From assembly GCA_045599005.1 (NCBI GenBank), contig JAZRVF010000010.1:62001-126000 (forward strand): a DNA stretch of 64,000 nucleotides, given 5' to 3'. Position 1 is the first letter of the stretch, and each line of letters opens with the position of its first letter. The position numbers were made by a program, and so were the translations under genes. This DNA comes from Treponema_I sp045599005 (GTDB taxonomy: Bacteria; Spirochaetota; Spirochaetia; Treponematales; Treponemataceae). This document shows positions 7,353-14,994 of this stretch, piece by piece. The notes beneath the pieces are model-generated. The model made no database searches. It was not told the origin of the DNA and was given only the letters and a program-made list of their open reading frames with translations.

Positions 7353-8872
7353 AGAGAAGCGTCTCCGGAAGCCAGAACCTGAAGTCCCAGTTTTTTTATC
7401 ACGCCAAGAAGCTGGTCAAGTTTTTCGTGGGTTACAAGCGGATTCAGCAGTGTAAACTTAAGACAGACGGCACCATCACTTACTGTCTGACCGATAACGA
7501 CACCTTCCTGATGAATCAGCAGACGGCGGACTTTTTTGTTCACATCGTCAGCGGCAAGAACTTTCGGGCCTGCATTTTCTGTACAGAATCCTGGAGACAG
7601 ACGGAATACAACAGAACTGATCTCAGGCTCGGTGACAGGAGCAAAATCCGGGTCAGCAGAAAGACGGCTGTAGACATAACGTGCATTGTCCATGCAGGTG
7701 GTGATCAGGTCGGACCAACCGTTACGGCCGCGCATCTGGAATGAGACCCAGACTTTAAGTGCGTCAAAACGGCGTGTAGTCTGCAATGATTTGTCAACAA
7801 GATTTGTATAACCGTCCTCTTCGTCTTCTGTACGGTTAAGATAATCAGCATGGATTGTAAGTGCGTCAAAAGCGGCTCCGTCTTTAACAAGGACGGCGGA
7901 AGCACTGATGGGCATCATGAACATTTTGTGGAAGTCCACAGTGATTGAGTCACATTTACGGAGAGCAGCAACCAGGGACTGATATTTCTGAGACATGATC
8001 ACACCGCTTCCATAAGCAGCATCAGCATGAACCCACATTCCGCAGGAATCAGCAACTGCACGGATTTCATCAATGTTGTCAATGCTGCCGAAATCAGTTG
8101 TACCCACAGTGGCAACCACACAGAACGGAATGTTTCCGGCAGCAAGATCATCAGCCACAAGTTTTTTCAGCGCAGCAATATCCATCTGCTTTTTTGCGTT
8201 TACAGGAACTTTTACCACACTCTGATAACCAAGTCCAAGAATATGGGCACTCTTCTCCATACTGAAGTGAGAAATCTCGGAAGTATAAAGACGCATTTTT
8301 GTAAACTGAGGTGGCAGCCCCAGTTTCTTCACATCATAATTCAGTTTTTCATTGCAGAACCAGTCTCTTGCAAGAATAATTGCTGTCTGATTGGACTGAC
8401 TTCCGCCGGAAGTAAAGACACCGTCACTTTCTTTTCCGTAGCCGTACATTCTGCAAAGGTATTCAATCACCTGAACTTCGATTTCTGTAGCGACAGGAGA
8501 CTGATCCCAGGAGTCCATTGACTGGTTGAAAGTTGAGATGATCAGCTCAGAGGCGATTGTCTCAAGAAGTGAGGCACTGTGCAGATGAGCCATGTAATCT
8601 GTAGATGAAGTCCGCAGAAAGTTGGGAAGGATCTGCTTTTTGATGCGCTCGAAAGTTTTGTCCCAGCCCAGTCCTTCAGAAGGAAGCATCTCGTCAACAG
8701 CTACCTGTTTTTTAAGTTCGTCAGGGGTGGGCCCCACATAGGATTTTGTGTCCTTCACAGCTTCGCAGATTGCATCGGCCGTATCGGCAAGAATTGCTTT
8801 GTACTGCTCTTTTACCGCTGAATCACTTGTAAGGAAAACAGCGTTGATATCATTTGAATTGGTATTGCTCAT
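7349..8872 (-). CDS. ddc: L-2,4-diaminobutyrate decarboxylase (group II PLP decarboxylase)
   Basis: 507 residues. It has the pyridoxal-phosphate decarboxylase fold: FTSGGSQSNQTA binds the phosphate, HADAAYGSG stacks and salt-bridges the cofactor, and DFHKMF carries the Schiff-base lysine at about residue 316. Resemblance to diaminobutyrate decarboxylases and the aminotransferase just upstream give the specificity; glutamate or aromatic substrates are less likely. The product would be 1,3-diaminopropane. I place the start at 8872 because GGAGA (8882-8878) lies just upstream; a start 17 codons earlier would run through a terminator hairpin (8886-8918). Expression must therefore come from read-through or an unseen promoter. 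Confidence 0.88.
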   Translation of the reverse strand: MSNTNSNDINAVFLTSDSAVKEQYKAILADTADAICEAVKDTKSYVGPTPDELKKQVAVDEMLPSEGLGWDKTFERIKKQILPNFLRTSSTDYMAHLHSASLLETIASELIISTFNQSMDSWDQSPVATEIEVQVIEYLCRMYGYGKESDGVFTSGGSQSNQTAIILARDWFCNEKLNYDVKKLGLPPQFTKMRLYTSEISHFSMEKSAHILGLGYQSVVKVPVNAKKQMDIAALKKLVADDLAAGNIPFCVVATVGTTDFGSIDNIDEIRAVADSCGMWVHADAAYGSGVIMSQKYQSLVAALRKCDSITVDFHKMFMMPISASAVLVKDGAAFDALTIHADYLNRTEDEEDGYTNLVDKSLQTTRRFDALKVWVSFQMRGRNGWSDLITTCMDNARYVYSRLSADPDFAPVTEPEISSVVFRLSPGFCTENAGPKVLAADDVNKKVRRLLIHQEGVVIGQTVSDGAVCLKFTLLNPLVTHEKLDQLLGVIKKLGLQVLASGDASL

Positions 8873-8885
8873 CAATTTCTCCGAT

Positions 8886-8918
8886 AAAAAAAAACCGGCG
8901 TCACAGAACAGGCGCCGG
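8886..8918 (-). terminator. Intrinsic terminator between dat and ddc
   Basis: On the minus strand CCGGCG, a 12-nt loop and CGCCGG are followed by nine T. The hairpin lies after the dat stop (8944) and only 13 bases before the ddc start, with the ddc ribosome site directly after the T run. It should reduce transcription into ddc and pncC. Confidence 0.8.
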
Positions 8919-8943
8919 CTCATGAACTGAAAATTCAGTCCTT

Positions 8944-10302
8944 TTATTTATATTGCTCGTTTACTTCTTTTACAACTTCTGAAAAAATCTTCATTGCTGT
9001 CATCATGTCATCTTTTGTGACATTCAGAGCGCACAGACAGCGCATTACAGCACCGTTGCGTCCGCCCTTCTCAATAACAAGACCTTTCTGGAAGCAGAGT
9101 TTCTGGACTTTTGCAGCAATTTCACCGCTTGCAGGATAACTTCCAATTGAGTCAGCCTCTCCACGGGGATCAACGAATTCAGTACCGATCATAAGACCTT
9201 TTCCACGGACGTCACCGATAATGCTTACCTGTGATTTGAGTTCGTTGAGGGCTTTGCGTGCCATTTCGCCTTTTTCTGCAACTTCTGCGAGGAATGCAGG
9301 CTGAGAAACACGCTTGATGAGCACTGTACCTGCTTTCATTGCAAGCTGGTTGCCGCGGAAAGTTCCGGCATGTGCACCGGGTTCCCAGACATCCAGTTTT
9401 TTGTTGTAGATAACGATTGCCAGAGGCTGTGAACCGCCAATTGCTTTAGAAGAAAGAATCACGTCAGGAACAATGTCTGCGTACTCAAAAGCGAAGAATT
9501 TACCTGAACGGCCGATTCCACACTGAATCTCATCACAGATCATGGGAATGTCCAGCTCTTTTGTCACGCGGCGTACTGTCTGCAGGAATTTTACAGGAGC
9601 CGGAATTACACCGCCTTCACCCTGGATCGGTTCCAGAATGACTGCTGTCGGTTTTGTGATTCCGCTTTCCGGATCTTTGAGAGCGCGCTCAAAAAATGCG
9701 CAGGCAGCATCCACACCCGCTTCTCCTCCGATTCCGAAGGGACAGCGGTATGAATACGGATACGGGAAAAAGTGTACGTCAGGCATAAGGCCGTTGACGT
9801 GTGTCTTTGCATGAAGGTTTCCGGTACAGGAAAGGGCTCCGTGACCCATTCCGTGATAACCGCCCTGGAAAGCGATTATGCTTGAACGACCGGTTGCCGT
9901 TTTGCACAGTTTGAGTGCCGCATCCAAAGCATCAGTACCTGACGGGCTGCAGAACTGGATCTTTGCATTGTTGCGGAGTTCTCCGGGTAAAAGTGACAGC
10001 ACGGTATGAACAAAATCATCTTTGACCGGTGTTGTCAAATCCAAAGTATGCAGAGGCGAATTGTTGCTCAGCATATCAATCAAGGCCTGATTAACTTCAG
10101 GGTCATTGTGGCCAAGGGCCAAAGTTCCAGCCCCGCACAAAAAGTCCAGATACTTGTTTCCTTCAACGTCTTCAATCCATGAGCCTTGGGCCTTTGCAAG
10201 CGCAAAAGGGAATTTTCTGGGGTAACTTCGTGCGTTTGATTCGGAGGAATCCTGTCTGGTAATGTAATACTGATTGGTGTATTCAGAGTCTTTCTGAACC
10301 AT
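8944..10302 (-). CDS. dat: L-2,4-diaminobutyrate:2-oxoglutarate 4-aminotransferase
   Basis: 452 residues, a class III aminotransferase. The N-terminal NQYYITRQDSSESNARSYPR, followed by HTLDLTTPVKD and GGEAGVDAACAFFE, matches what I recall of Acinetobacter Dat and its EctB relatives. Cofactor residues are visible: CSPSGTDALDAA, GGYHGMGHGA, CDEIQCGIGRSGK and the Schiff-base lysine of SSKAIGG at about residue 286. It converts aspartate semialdehyde plus glutamate to 2,4-diaminobutyrate. GGAGA sits upstream of the ATG. With the decarboxylase downstream it forms the 1,3-diaminopropane route; no ectoine (ectA, ectC) or siderophore gene is near, which argues against those uses. Confidence 0.92.
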   Translation of the reverse strand: MVQKDSEYTNQYYITRQDSSESNARSYPRKFPFALAKAQGSWIEDVEGNKYLDFLCGAGTLALGHNDPEVNQALIDMLSNNSPLHTLDLTTPVKDDFVHTVLSLLPGELRNNAKIQFCSPSGTDALDAALKLCKTATGRSSIIAFQGGYHGMGHGALSCTGNLHAKTHVNGLMPDVHFFPYPYSYRCPFGIGGEAGVDAACAFFERALKDPESGITKPTAVILEPIQGEGGVIPAPVKFLQTVRRVTKELDIPMICDEIQCGIGRSGKFFAFEYADIVPDVILSSKAIGGSQPLAIVIYNKKLDVWEPGAHAGTFRGNQLAMKAGTVLIKRVSQPAFLAEVAEKGEMARKALNELKSQVSIIGDVRGKGLMIGTEFVDPRGEADSIGSYPASGEIAAKVQKLCFQKGLVIEKGGRNGAVMRCLCALNVTKDDMMTAMKIFSEVVKEVNEQYK

Positions 10303-10447
10303 CTACGTTCTCCATTACGTGGTTCAAGAGGCCCGGAGAGAGCTTTGAACCGTGATACAAACTGTCAACGGCAGGTTTATTTATTAGGTGCGAGGGCAAG
10401 CATACAATACTTTTCCCATCTGCACAATAGCAGAACACTATCAACCG
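10303..10447 (-). promoter_or_regulatory. dat leader with promoter candidate and hairpin
   Basis: On the minus strand TTGTGC and TATGCT are 17 bp apart and could be the dat promoter. Further down, GGTTCAA (10351-10345) and TTGAACC (10327-10321) form a 7-bp stem with a 17-nt loop shortly before the ribosome site. The hairpin may influence translation or serve as a protein site; nothing identifies a known riboswitch class. Confidence 0.35.
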
Positions 10448-10491
10448 AAAAAAAAACGCTGCCTGTTTTCAAAAAAAACTGACAGCGTTTT
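10448..10491 (-). terminator. Terminator of the small unknown gene
   Basis: On the minus strand AAAACGCTG and CAGCGTTTT flank a 21-nt loop, and the right arm runs into nine consecutive T before C. It lies 34 nt past the stop of the gene ending at 10525 and isolates dat as its own transcript. Confidence 0.65.
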
Positions 10492-10524
10492 CAGGGAAAC
10501 AAGCTGGAAAAAACGGAGCTGGTT

Positions 10525-10935
10525 TCATTCAGTCCAGTCTTTATTTACGTTCAGACTGATGCGCTCAGTGCGCATTTTTTTACGGGCTGAACCTGAGACT
10601 TTTCCAGAAACGGACATATCTGAATCCGTAAAGATTTCGCAGCTTTTTTCATGACGCTGCCGGCGCTGTCTGTGTTCAAGCAGAATTTCTTTGGGCGATT
10701 CTGCACGTTCCAGAAGAAGATCGTTGGCATTGGTTACTGTCACTGAATAAAAGCGTCCCTGATCTGCAAGCGTTTCAAGGGCCGCTAGCAGGTCTGTCAG
10801 AGCAATCACAGCTTTTCTGCGCCCTTCAATCCGGCATGTTTCCCGCAGTTTTTTCGCAAGCACACCGTCGGTGAACCGGGAACGGTCGCCCATTGCCTCA
10901 AGGGCGCGCACAAGTTCAGTCTGAATCTTTGTCAC
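10525..10935 (-). CDS. Small charged protein of unknown function
   Basis: I do not recognise this gene. From a GTG at 10935 it has 136 residues; the GTG is preceded by AAGGA at suitable spacing. The frame is also open upstream to a TTG at 11043, but that stretch contains palindromes and looks like a regulatory region. The protein is basic, with no signal peptide or membrane segment: an N-terminal alpha-helical part (ELVRALEAMGDRSRF, RRKAVIALTDLLAALETLA) and an Arg-rich C-terminal tail (EHRQRRQRHEKS, SARKKMR). The helical layout and charge would suit a nucleic-acid or protein adaptor, but that is a guess. It has its own terminator and probably its own promoter. Confidence 0.5.
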   Translation of the reverse strand: MTKIQTELVRALEAMGDRSRFTDGVLAKKLRETCRIEGRRKAVIALTDLLAALETLADQGRFYSVTVTNANDLLLERAESPKEILLEHRQRRQRHEKSCEIFTDSDMSVSGKVSGSARKKMRTERISLNVNKDWTE

Positions 10936-11023
10936 AGTTTTTTCCTTAAAATTGAATACCGCAAACTGTTTCAACAACTGAGGATATTCAATTCGACCGC
11001 GTATGCGGACACGTAAATAAGCA

Positions 11024-11078
11024 GAGTTTCGCAAGAAACTCAAGTTAAATAAAATAGTACCATCTGCACTATTTTATT
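11024..11078 (-). promoter_or_regulatory. Two perfect palindromes between amylase and the unknown gene
   Basis: AATAAAATAGT (11048-11058) and ACTATTTTATT (11068-11078) are exact 11-bp reverse complements around a 9-nt centre. Nearer the unknown gene, GAGTTTC (11024-11030) and GAAACTC (11035-11041) form a second 7-bp palindrome. A weak -10 candidate (TACTAT, minus strand) lies in the first one. Operator sites for the 10525-10935 gene are the likeliest reading; the first could instead be an AT-rich terminator of the amylase. Confidence 0.45.
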
Positions 11079-11131
11079 AAAACCATCCCTATGATAAATG
11101 GTATGAATTCCGAGTTAACCGGTCACTGCGC

Positions 11132-12535
11132 TCATTCCGGCATGATCACCGCAATCTTCCCGGCAGGAACAGTTCCCGTCAGGTTTCCGCGGCTTACAGT
11201 GAACTTGATGTTGTTTGCCTTGTCGTAATAAGTCCCCTTTTTAAGGCCTGTCGGCATGGTGATTTTAACACTTTCTGACGGATCAGAATTGATTATTGTA
11301 AAACAGCTGTACTGGTCTCCGCTTCCACGGGCAATAACAAGGCAACTGTTTCCGAAGTTTTCCATTGTCTCAGAATCAGCATGTTTCTCGATGCAATAAT
11401 TCCGGAGTCTGTTCACGGCAACCACTTCAGGATGAAAAAACTGGTCATTGCCCGCATCTCCGATTCTGCTTACGCCGGGAAACTGTGTTGCCTCTGCTCC
11501 TTTCGGCCGGCTGAAAAACAAAGGTGTTCCGCCTTTTCTGCCTGCAATGACTGCCCATCCGGCCCGCAGCTGAAAATCAGTCATCCCGGCAGAAATTCCC
11601 TCATTTGCGTAGGTATCATGGCTTTCAACCCAGGTCACAAGCTGAGAATCATCCGCACTGTGATTGAAAGTCTTGAAACGTCCTTTACGAAGATCATTCT
11701 GTGTCACCGCAAAACGGACTGTTGAACCATGAGTGCTTGCCGTCACTTTGATGTACTCCGCATAGTCTGCCTCACGGCTGTCTTTATCCTGAAGCACTTC
11801 ACCGTAAATAAAAAGTTTTTCCGCGTTTTTAAGTTTCTGCCCGTCAATGCTTTTTCTGCCGGTAAAAATCAGCCAGAAATCATTGGGTTCCGATGGATTC
11901 TCCGCAGGTTCATCAGGAAGGGCAATATGTTTGGCCATGTCAAAACGGAACCCATCTGCCCCGCAGTCAATAAGATCGTTCAGGTAAGCAAGAAAGTATT
12001 TCTGGAAGCCTCTGTTTTCCGTATCAACATCAGGAAGCCCGCCCTGATTCCTGTTCGTAAGGCTCATGCGGCGGGAAAAACTGGAGGAAGTCCCCAGCCC
12101 CGAAGGATGATACATTTTTTCAAGACCTCCGCAGGCTTCGATAAAAGAAGCGCTTACGGAACTGATTTCCGGTGTTGTATGGTTCGGGACCACGTCCACA
12201 ATCACCCTTATGCCATATTTTTCTGCCGCCGCACACATACTTATGAAATCATCTCTGGTGCCAAGCTGGTAATTCCCGATTTTCCAGTCCACAGGCTGAT
12301 AATGGTAATACCATTTGCCTTTGTCTTTACTCATCAGTTCAAGACCGCCCTCATCGCCTTCAAGACATGTGTTGGCTGGAGAAGTCTGGACTGCGGTGAA
12401 TCCGGCCTGGGCAATTTTCGGAAGATTTTCCTCTATTGTTTTGAATGACCAGCACCAGCAGTGAAGAATCGGCCCTTCAGCAGAAAGTCCGGCACAGATC
12501 AGAAGCAAAAGCATCAGCAGCAATGATTTTTTCAT
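11132..12535 (-). CDS. Secreted alpha-amylase, GH13
   Basis: 467 residues with a clear signal peptide (MKKSLLLMLLLLICAGLSAE). The GH13 barrel regions are present in order: VDVVPNH (region I), GFRFDMAKH with nucleophile Asp199, YGEVL with acid/base Glu246, and WVESHDTYAN with Asp307 as transition-state stabiliser. A short beta-rich C-terminal domain follows from about residue 390. It should hydrolyse alpha-1,4 glucans in the periplasm or outside the cell. CGGAG precedes the ATG, and a strong promoter lies at 12561-12589. It is transcribed alone, diverging from sfsA. Confidence 0.92.
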   Translation of the reverse strand: MKKSLLLMLLLLICAGLSAEGPILHCWCWSFKTIEENLPKIAQAGFTAVQTSPANTCLEGDEGGLELMSKDKGKWYYHYQPVDWKIGNYQLGTRDDFISMCAAAEKYGIRVIVDVVPNHTTPEISSVSASFIEACGGLEKMYHPSGLGTSSSFSRRMSLTNRNQGGLPDVDTENRGFQKYFLAYLNDLIDCGADGFRFDMAKHIALPDEPAENPSEPNDFWLIFTGRKSIDGQKLKNAEKLFIYGEVLQDKDSREADYAEYIKVTASTHGSTVRFAVTQNDLRKGRFKTFNHSADDSQLVTWVESHDTYANEGISAGMTDFQLRAGWAVIAGRKGGTPLFFSRPKGAEATQFPGVSRIGDAGNDQFFHPEVVAVNRLRNYCIEKHADSETMENFGNSCLVIARGSGDQYSCFTIINSDPSESVKITMPTGLKKGTYYDKANNIKFTVSRGNLTGTVPAGKIAVIMPE

Positions 12536-12560
12536 AAGAACTCCGTTTTCAGTTTACAGC

Positions 12561-12589
12561 ATTATAAATCAGTTGAAGAAGATTGTCAC
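12561..12589 (-). promoter_or_regulatory. Amylase promoter
   Basis: Minus strand GTGACA (12589-12584), 17 bp, TATAAT (12566-12561): one mismatch in the -35 and a perfect -10. It stands back to back with the sfsA promoter, whose -35 begins seven bases away. Confidence 0.75.
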
Positions 12590-12595
12590 AGAATC

Positions 12596-12624
12596 ATGAC
12601 ATTTTGAGCACATTGGTTTATAGT
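12596..12624 (+). promoter_or_regulatory. sfsA promoter, leaderless arrangement
   Basis: ATGACA (12596-12601), 17 bp, TATAGT (12619-12624), then six bases and the sfsA ATG at 12631. Transcription should start on or next to the A of the start codon. Confidence 0.7.
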
Positions 12625-12630
12625 CGCCTC

Positions 12631-13359
12631 ATGAGATACCCCCGGATTACAGAGGCAAAGTTTGTTGAACGTCAGAACCGTTTCATCGCAAAGGTGACTG
12701 TTGACGGAACACCGGCTGATGTGCATGTGAAGAACACCGGCCGCTGCAGAGAGCTTCTTGTTCCCGGTGCCAGAGTGTTCCTGGAGGACTTTGAAGGACG
12801 GATGGGTTCACGCAGATACAGGTGGTCTCTGGTCGCTGTGGAGAAAGCTGCCGGAAAAGATGGAAACGGAATTCTTCTTATTAATATGGACAGTCAGGCA
12901 CCGAATCAGGTTGTGGAAGAGGCACTGAAAGAAGGCAGGCTGAAACTTGAGGGATTAAGTGAACTGACTCTGATCCGACGGGAAACCGTGCATGAAGACA
13001 GCCGCTTTGATTTTTATGTTGAGGACACAGATGGCAGAAAAGCTTTTATTGAAGTAAAAGGCGTCACACTTGAGCATGAAGGTCACGCAAGTTTTCCTGA
13101 CGCACCTACAGAACGAGGAATAAAACATCTTAAAGGCCTTGCCCGCTGTGTGAAACAGGGATTCTCTGCCTATGCGGTTTTTGTGGTCCAGATGCACGGA
13201 ATGAAAGATTTTGCTCCTGATGCAGTGATCCACCCGGATTTTGCAGAAGCCCTTGCATCCGCCGCAGATCAGGGAGTAAAAGTTCTTGCAATCGGCTGCA
13301 GAGTTACGCCTGACTCACTGGAACTGGACACTGATGATATGATTCCTGTCCGGCTGTAA
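12631..13359 (+). CDS. sfsA: SfsA family DNA-binding/nuclease-like protein
   Basis: 242 residues from the ATG at 12631, the usual SfsA length. Family signatures are VHVKNTGRCRELLVPGARV near the N terminus, LIRRETVHEDSRFDFYVED, and the PD-(D/E)xK-like core IEVKGVTLEH with PDAPTERGIKHL. E. coli SfsA was described as a sugar fermentation stimulation protein; the biochemical role is unsettled. The start is set at MRYPRI because homologues begin there; the 16 upstream codons overlap the promoter. No Shine-Dalgarno precedes it, consistent with a leaderless mRNA. Confidence 0.9.
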   Translation: MRYPRITEAKFVERQNRFIAKVTVDGTPADVHVKNTGRCRELLVPGARVFLEDFEGRMGSRRYRWSLVAVEKAAGKDGNGILLINMDSQAPNQVVEEALKEGRLKLEGLSELTLIRRETVHEDSRFDFYVEDTDGRKAFIEVKGVTLEHEGHASFPDAPTERGIKHLKGLARCVKQGFSAYAVFVVQMHGMKDFAPDAVIHPDFAEALASAADQGVKVLAIGCRVTPDSLELDTDDMIPVRL

Positions 13360-13698
13360 GTGAATCCCGATAAAAAACAGAATTTTATACAAAAAATTAT
13401 ATTATTCGTCATATAGTATATTGACGCTTATATATTATATTCAGTATATTATCACCAACAAAGCAATATTGTGTTTGTCAGACAGACAAAAACTGAATCT
13501 GCATCGGAACCGGTACACTCAGTTCCAAGTCTGTCAGAAAGCTGGAGGTCAGTTACAAGCCCGCAGACATTGCGCGGTTCTTTTACCTTTTCAAAACTGC
13601 GTTGCAGTTGATGCCTTATTTACTGTTCGCACATGCGGACAACTGAAAAATCAATCCCGGATCCTATGACCTGAGTTTGGTTTTTCATGGGAGTAACG
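13360..13698 (+). promoter_or_regulatory. Gene-free region: promoter and long leader of the PadR operon
   Basis: About 340 bases without a convincing gene. TTGACG (13421-13426) and TATATT (13445-13450), 18 bp apart, make a promoter whose transcript would carry a leader of roughly 240 nt. AGTATATT occurs twice (13415-13422 and 13443-13450), flanking the promoter as possible regulator sites. The leader holds small perfect hairpins: TTTGTC/GACAAA at 13473-13489 and AACTGC/GCAGTT around 13595-13609. An open frame at 13421-13669 has no recognisable protein character. A structured leader or small RNA is possible but unproven. Confidence 0.4.
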
Positions 13699-14025
13699 AT
13701 GATTTTTTCTACAGGATCCGCTCTGCTGGATGCATTTGTACTTTCTGTAGTAGCCCGTGAGGAAACATACGGGTACAAAATCACCCAGGACGTAAGACAG
13801 ATTGTGGACGTTTCCGAAAGTACTCTTTATCCGGTATTGAGACGGCTGCAGAAAGACGGCTGTCTTGAAACCTACGACATGGAAGCAAACGGACGGAACC
13901 GCAGATATTATCGCATTACGCCAAACGGAATGATTCTGCTGGACAATTACCGGCGTGAATGGATTGAGTACAAAGCAAAACTTGATGCAGTGCTTTTAGG
14001 AGAAAAACATGGCACAGACAAATAA
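13699..14025 (+). CDS. PadR family transcriptional regulator
   Basis: 108 residues, the short PadR form. The winged-helix DNA-binding domain is recognised from AFVLSVVAREETYGYKITQ, then ESTLYPVLRRLQKDGCLETY and NRRYYRITPNGM, the last being the wing. The ATG at 13699 has GGGAG just upstream; the ATG four codons earlier is less well placed. It overlaps the next gene by 17 bases, so the two proteins are probably translated together. PadR regulators paired with a HAAS-domain protein usually repress their own operon and respond to envelope state; that role is inferred from context. Confidence 0.9.
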   Translation: MIFSTGSALLDAFVLSVVAREETYGYKITQDVRQIVDVSESTLYPVLRRLQKDGCLETYDMEANGRNRRYYRITPNGMILLDNYRREWIEYKAKLDAVLLGEKHGTDK

Positions 14026-14950
14026 CAGAGAATCTTATCTCAAACAGTTGGAATGGAGCATTTCTGCTCTTCCATTAGATGAAAAAAATGAAGCGATGGA
14101 TTATTACACACAGTATTTCGAAGATGCTGATGATGACCAAAAGGTGATTTCTGAACTTGGAGCACCGGAAAAACTGGCTGAAGAAATCCTTCAGAAATTT
14201 TCCTGCGTCCCTGCAACAAGACCTGGCTGTGACAGCAGAGAAAACACAGCAGACGGAAATGATGGAGAAAAAGACGGAAACAAAGGACAGGACTACAGTT
14301 CTTTCAACGGTTCCTTCAGTTTCTCAGAAAGCGAAGTACGGAATCTGGAACTGTCTTTGGGAGCCGCACAGATTGTAATGATCAGCGGAGACCGTTATTC
14401 AGTGGAAGCACGCGGAATCAACGATTACGACATGCACGTCCGGCTTTCACCTTACGGAACACTGGCAATTGACAATGCAAAGCGGTTCATTCCCCAGTTT
14501 GGAGGAAAGTTCACACCGCCCCGCATTCTGATCACTGTTCCACAGAACGCAAAGCTCAATTCTCTGGTGATCCATCTTGGAGCCGGATCTTTCACGACAA
14601 AGGATGTTGCGATACACAGCGAGAAATCATTCATTGACGTGGGTGCCGGTGCCGCGAACATCAGCGGTCTGTACGGCGGTCGTGTTGATATGCGCTGCGG
14701 TGCAGGATCAATTGAGGTGCGCGGAACACAGAAAGGATATTCCCGCATTGAATGCGGAATGGGTTCAGTAAAAGCAAACTGGCACGGTGACAGTGCCGAC
14801 TGGTCATGGAACACAAAGATCGCACTGGGCGAAGTAAGTGTAAACGGTCTTAAGGTATCAGCATTGTTCCAGAGCAACAATGCGGCAAGAAAAGAAAATC
14901 ATCTGGACATCAGCTGCAGCATGGGAAGCGTTGATGTAAAAATCGACTGA
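14009..14950 (+). CDS. HAAS (DUF1700)-DUF4097 protein without membrane segment
   Basis: 313 residues. Residues 1-65 form a HAAS/DUF1700-like helical domain (YLKQLEWSISALP, VISELGAPEKLAEEIL) often encoded next to PadR. A polar linker (about 70-100) leads to a DUF4097 repeat region with short beta strands and recurrent Gly-Ala-Gly turns (LGAGSF, VGAGAANI, CGAGSIEV, CGMGSVKA), typical of a right-handed beta-helix. No signal peptide or hydrophobic segment is present, although both domains normally occur in membrane or exported proteins. It starts inside the padR 3' end and is followed by a PspC gene, so an envelope-stress sensor/effector role is plausible. Confidence 0.8.
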   Translation: MAQTNNRESYLKQLEWSISALPLDEKNEAMDYYTQYFEDADDDQKVISELGAPEKLAEEILQKFSCVPATRPGCDSRENTADGNDGEKDGNKGQDYSSFNGSFSFSESEVRNLELSLGAAQIVMISGDRYSVEARGINDYDMHVRLSPYGTLAIDNAKRFIPQFGGKFTPPRILITVPQNAKLNSLVIHLGAGSFTTKDVAIHSEKSFIDVGAGAANISGLYGGRVDMRCGAGSIEVRGTQKGYSRIECGMGSVKANWHGDSADWSWNTKIALGEVSVNGLKVSALFQSNNAARKENHLDISCSMGSVDVKID

Positions 14951-14994
14951 AAAATCAGACCCGCTGCCAACGCGGTGTTTTATAGGAGAAAACT

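Noticed and set aside
8873..8923. Extra 17 codons at the start of the diaminobutyrate decarboxylase
   Set aside because: This stretch is the terminator hairpin and T run; a proper ribosome site precedes the ATG at 8872.
13473..13609. Possible CRISPR or repeat array
   Set aside because: Only isolated short palindromes; no repeat-spacer periodicity anywhere in the window.
13421..13669. 82-codon open frame before padR
   Set aside because: No domain, no ribosome site, composition unlike neighbouring genes, and it overlaps the promoter; treated as leader.
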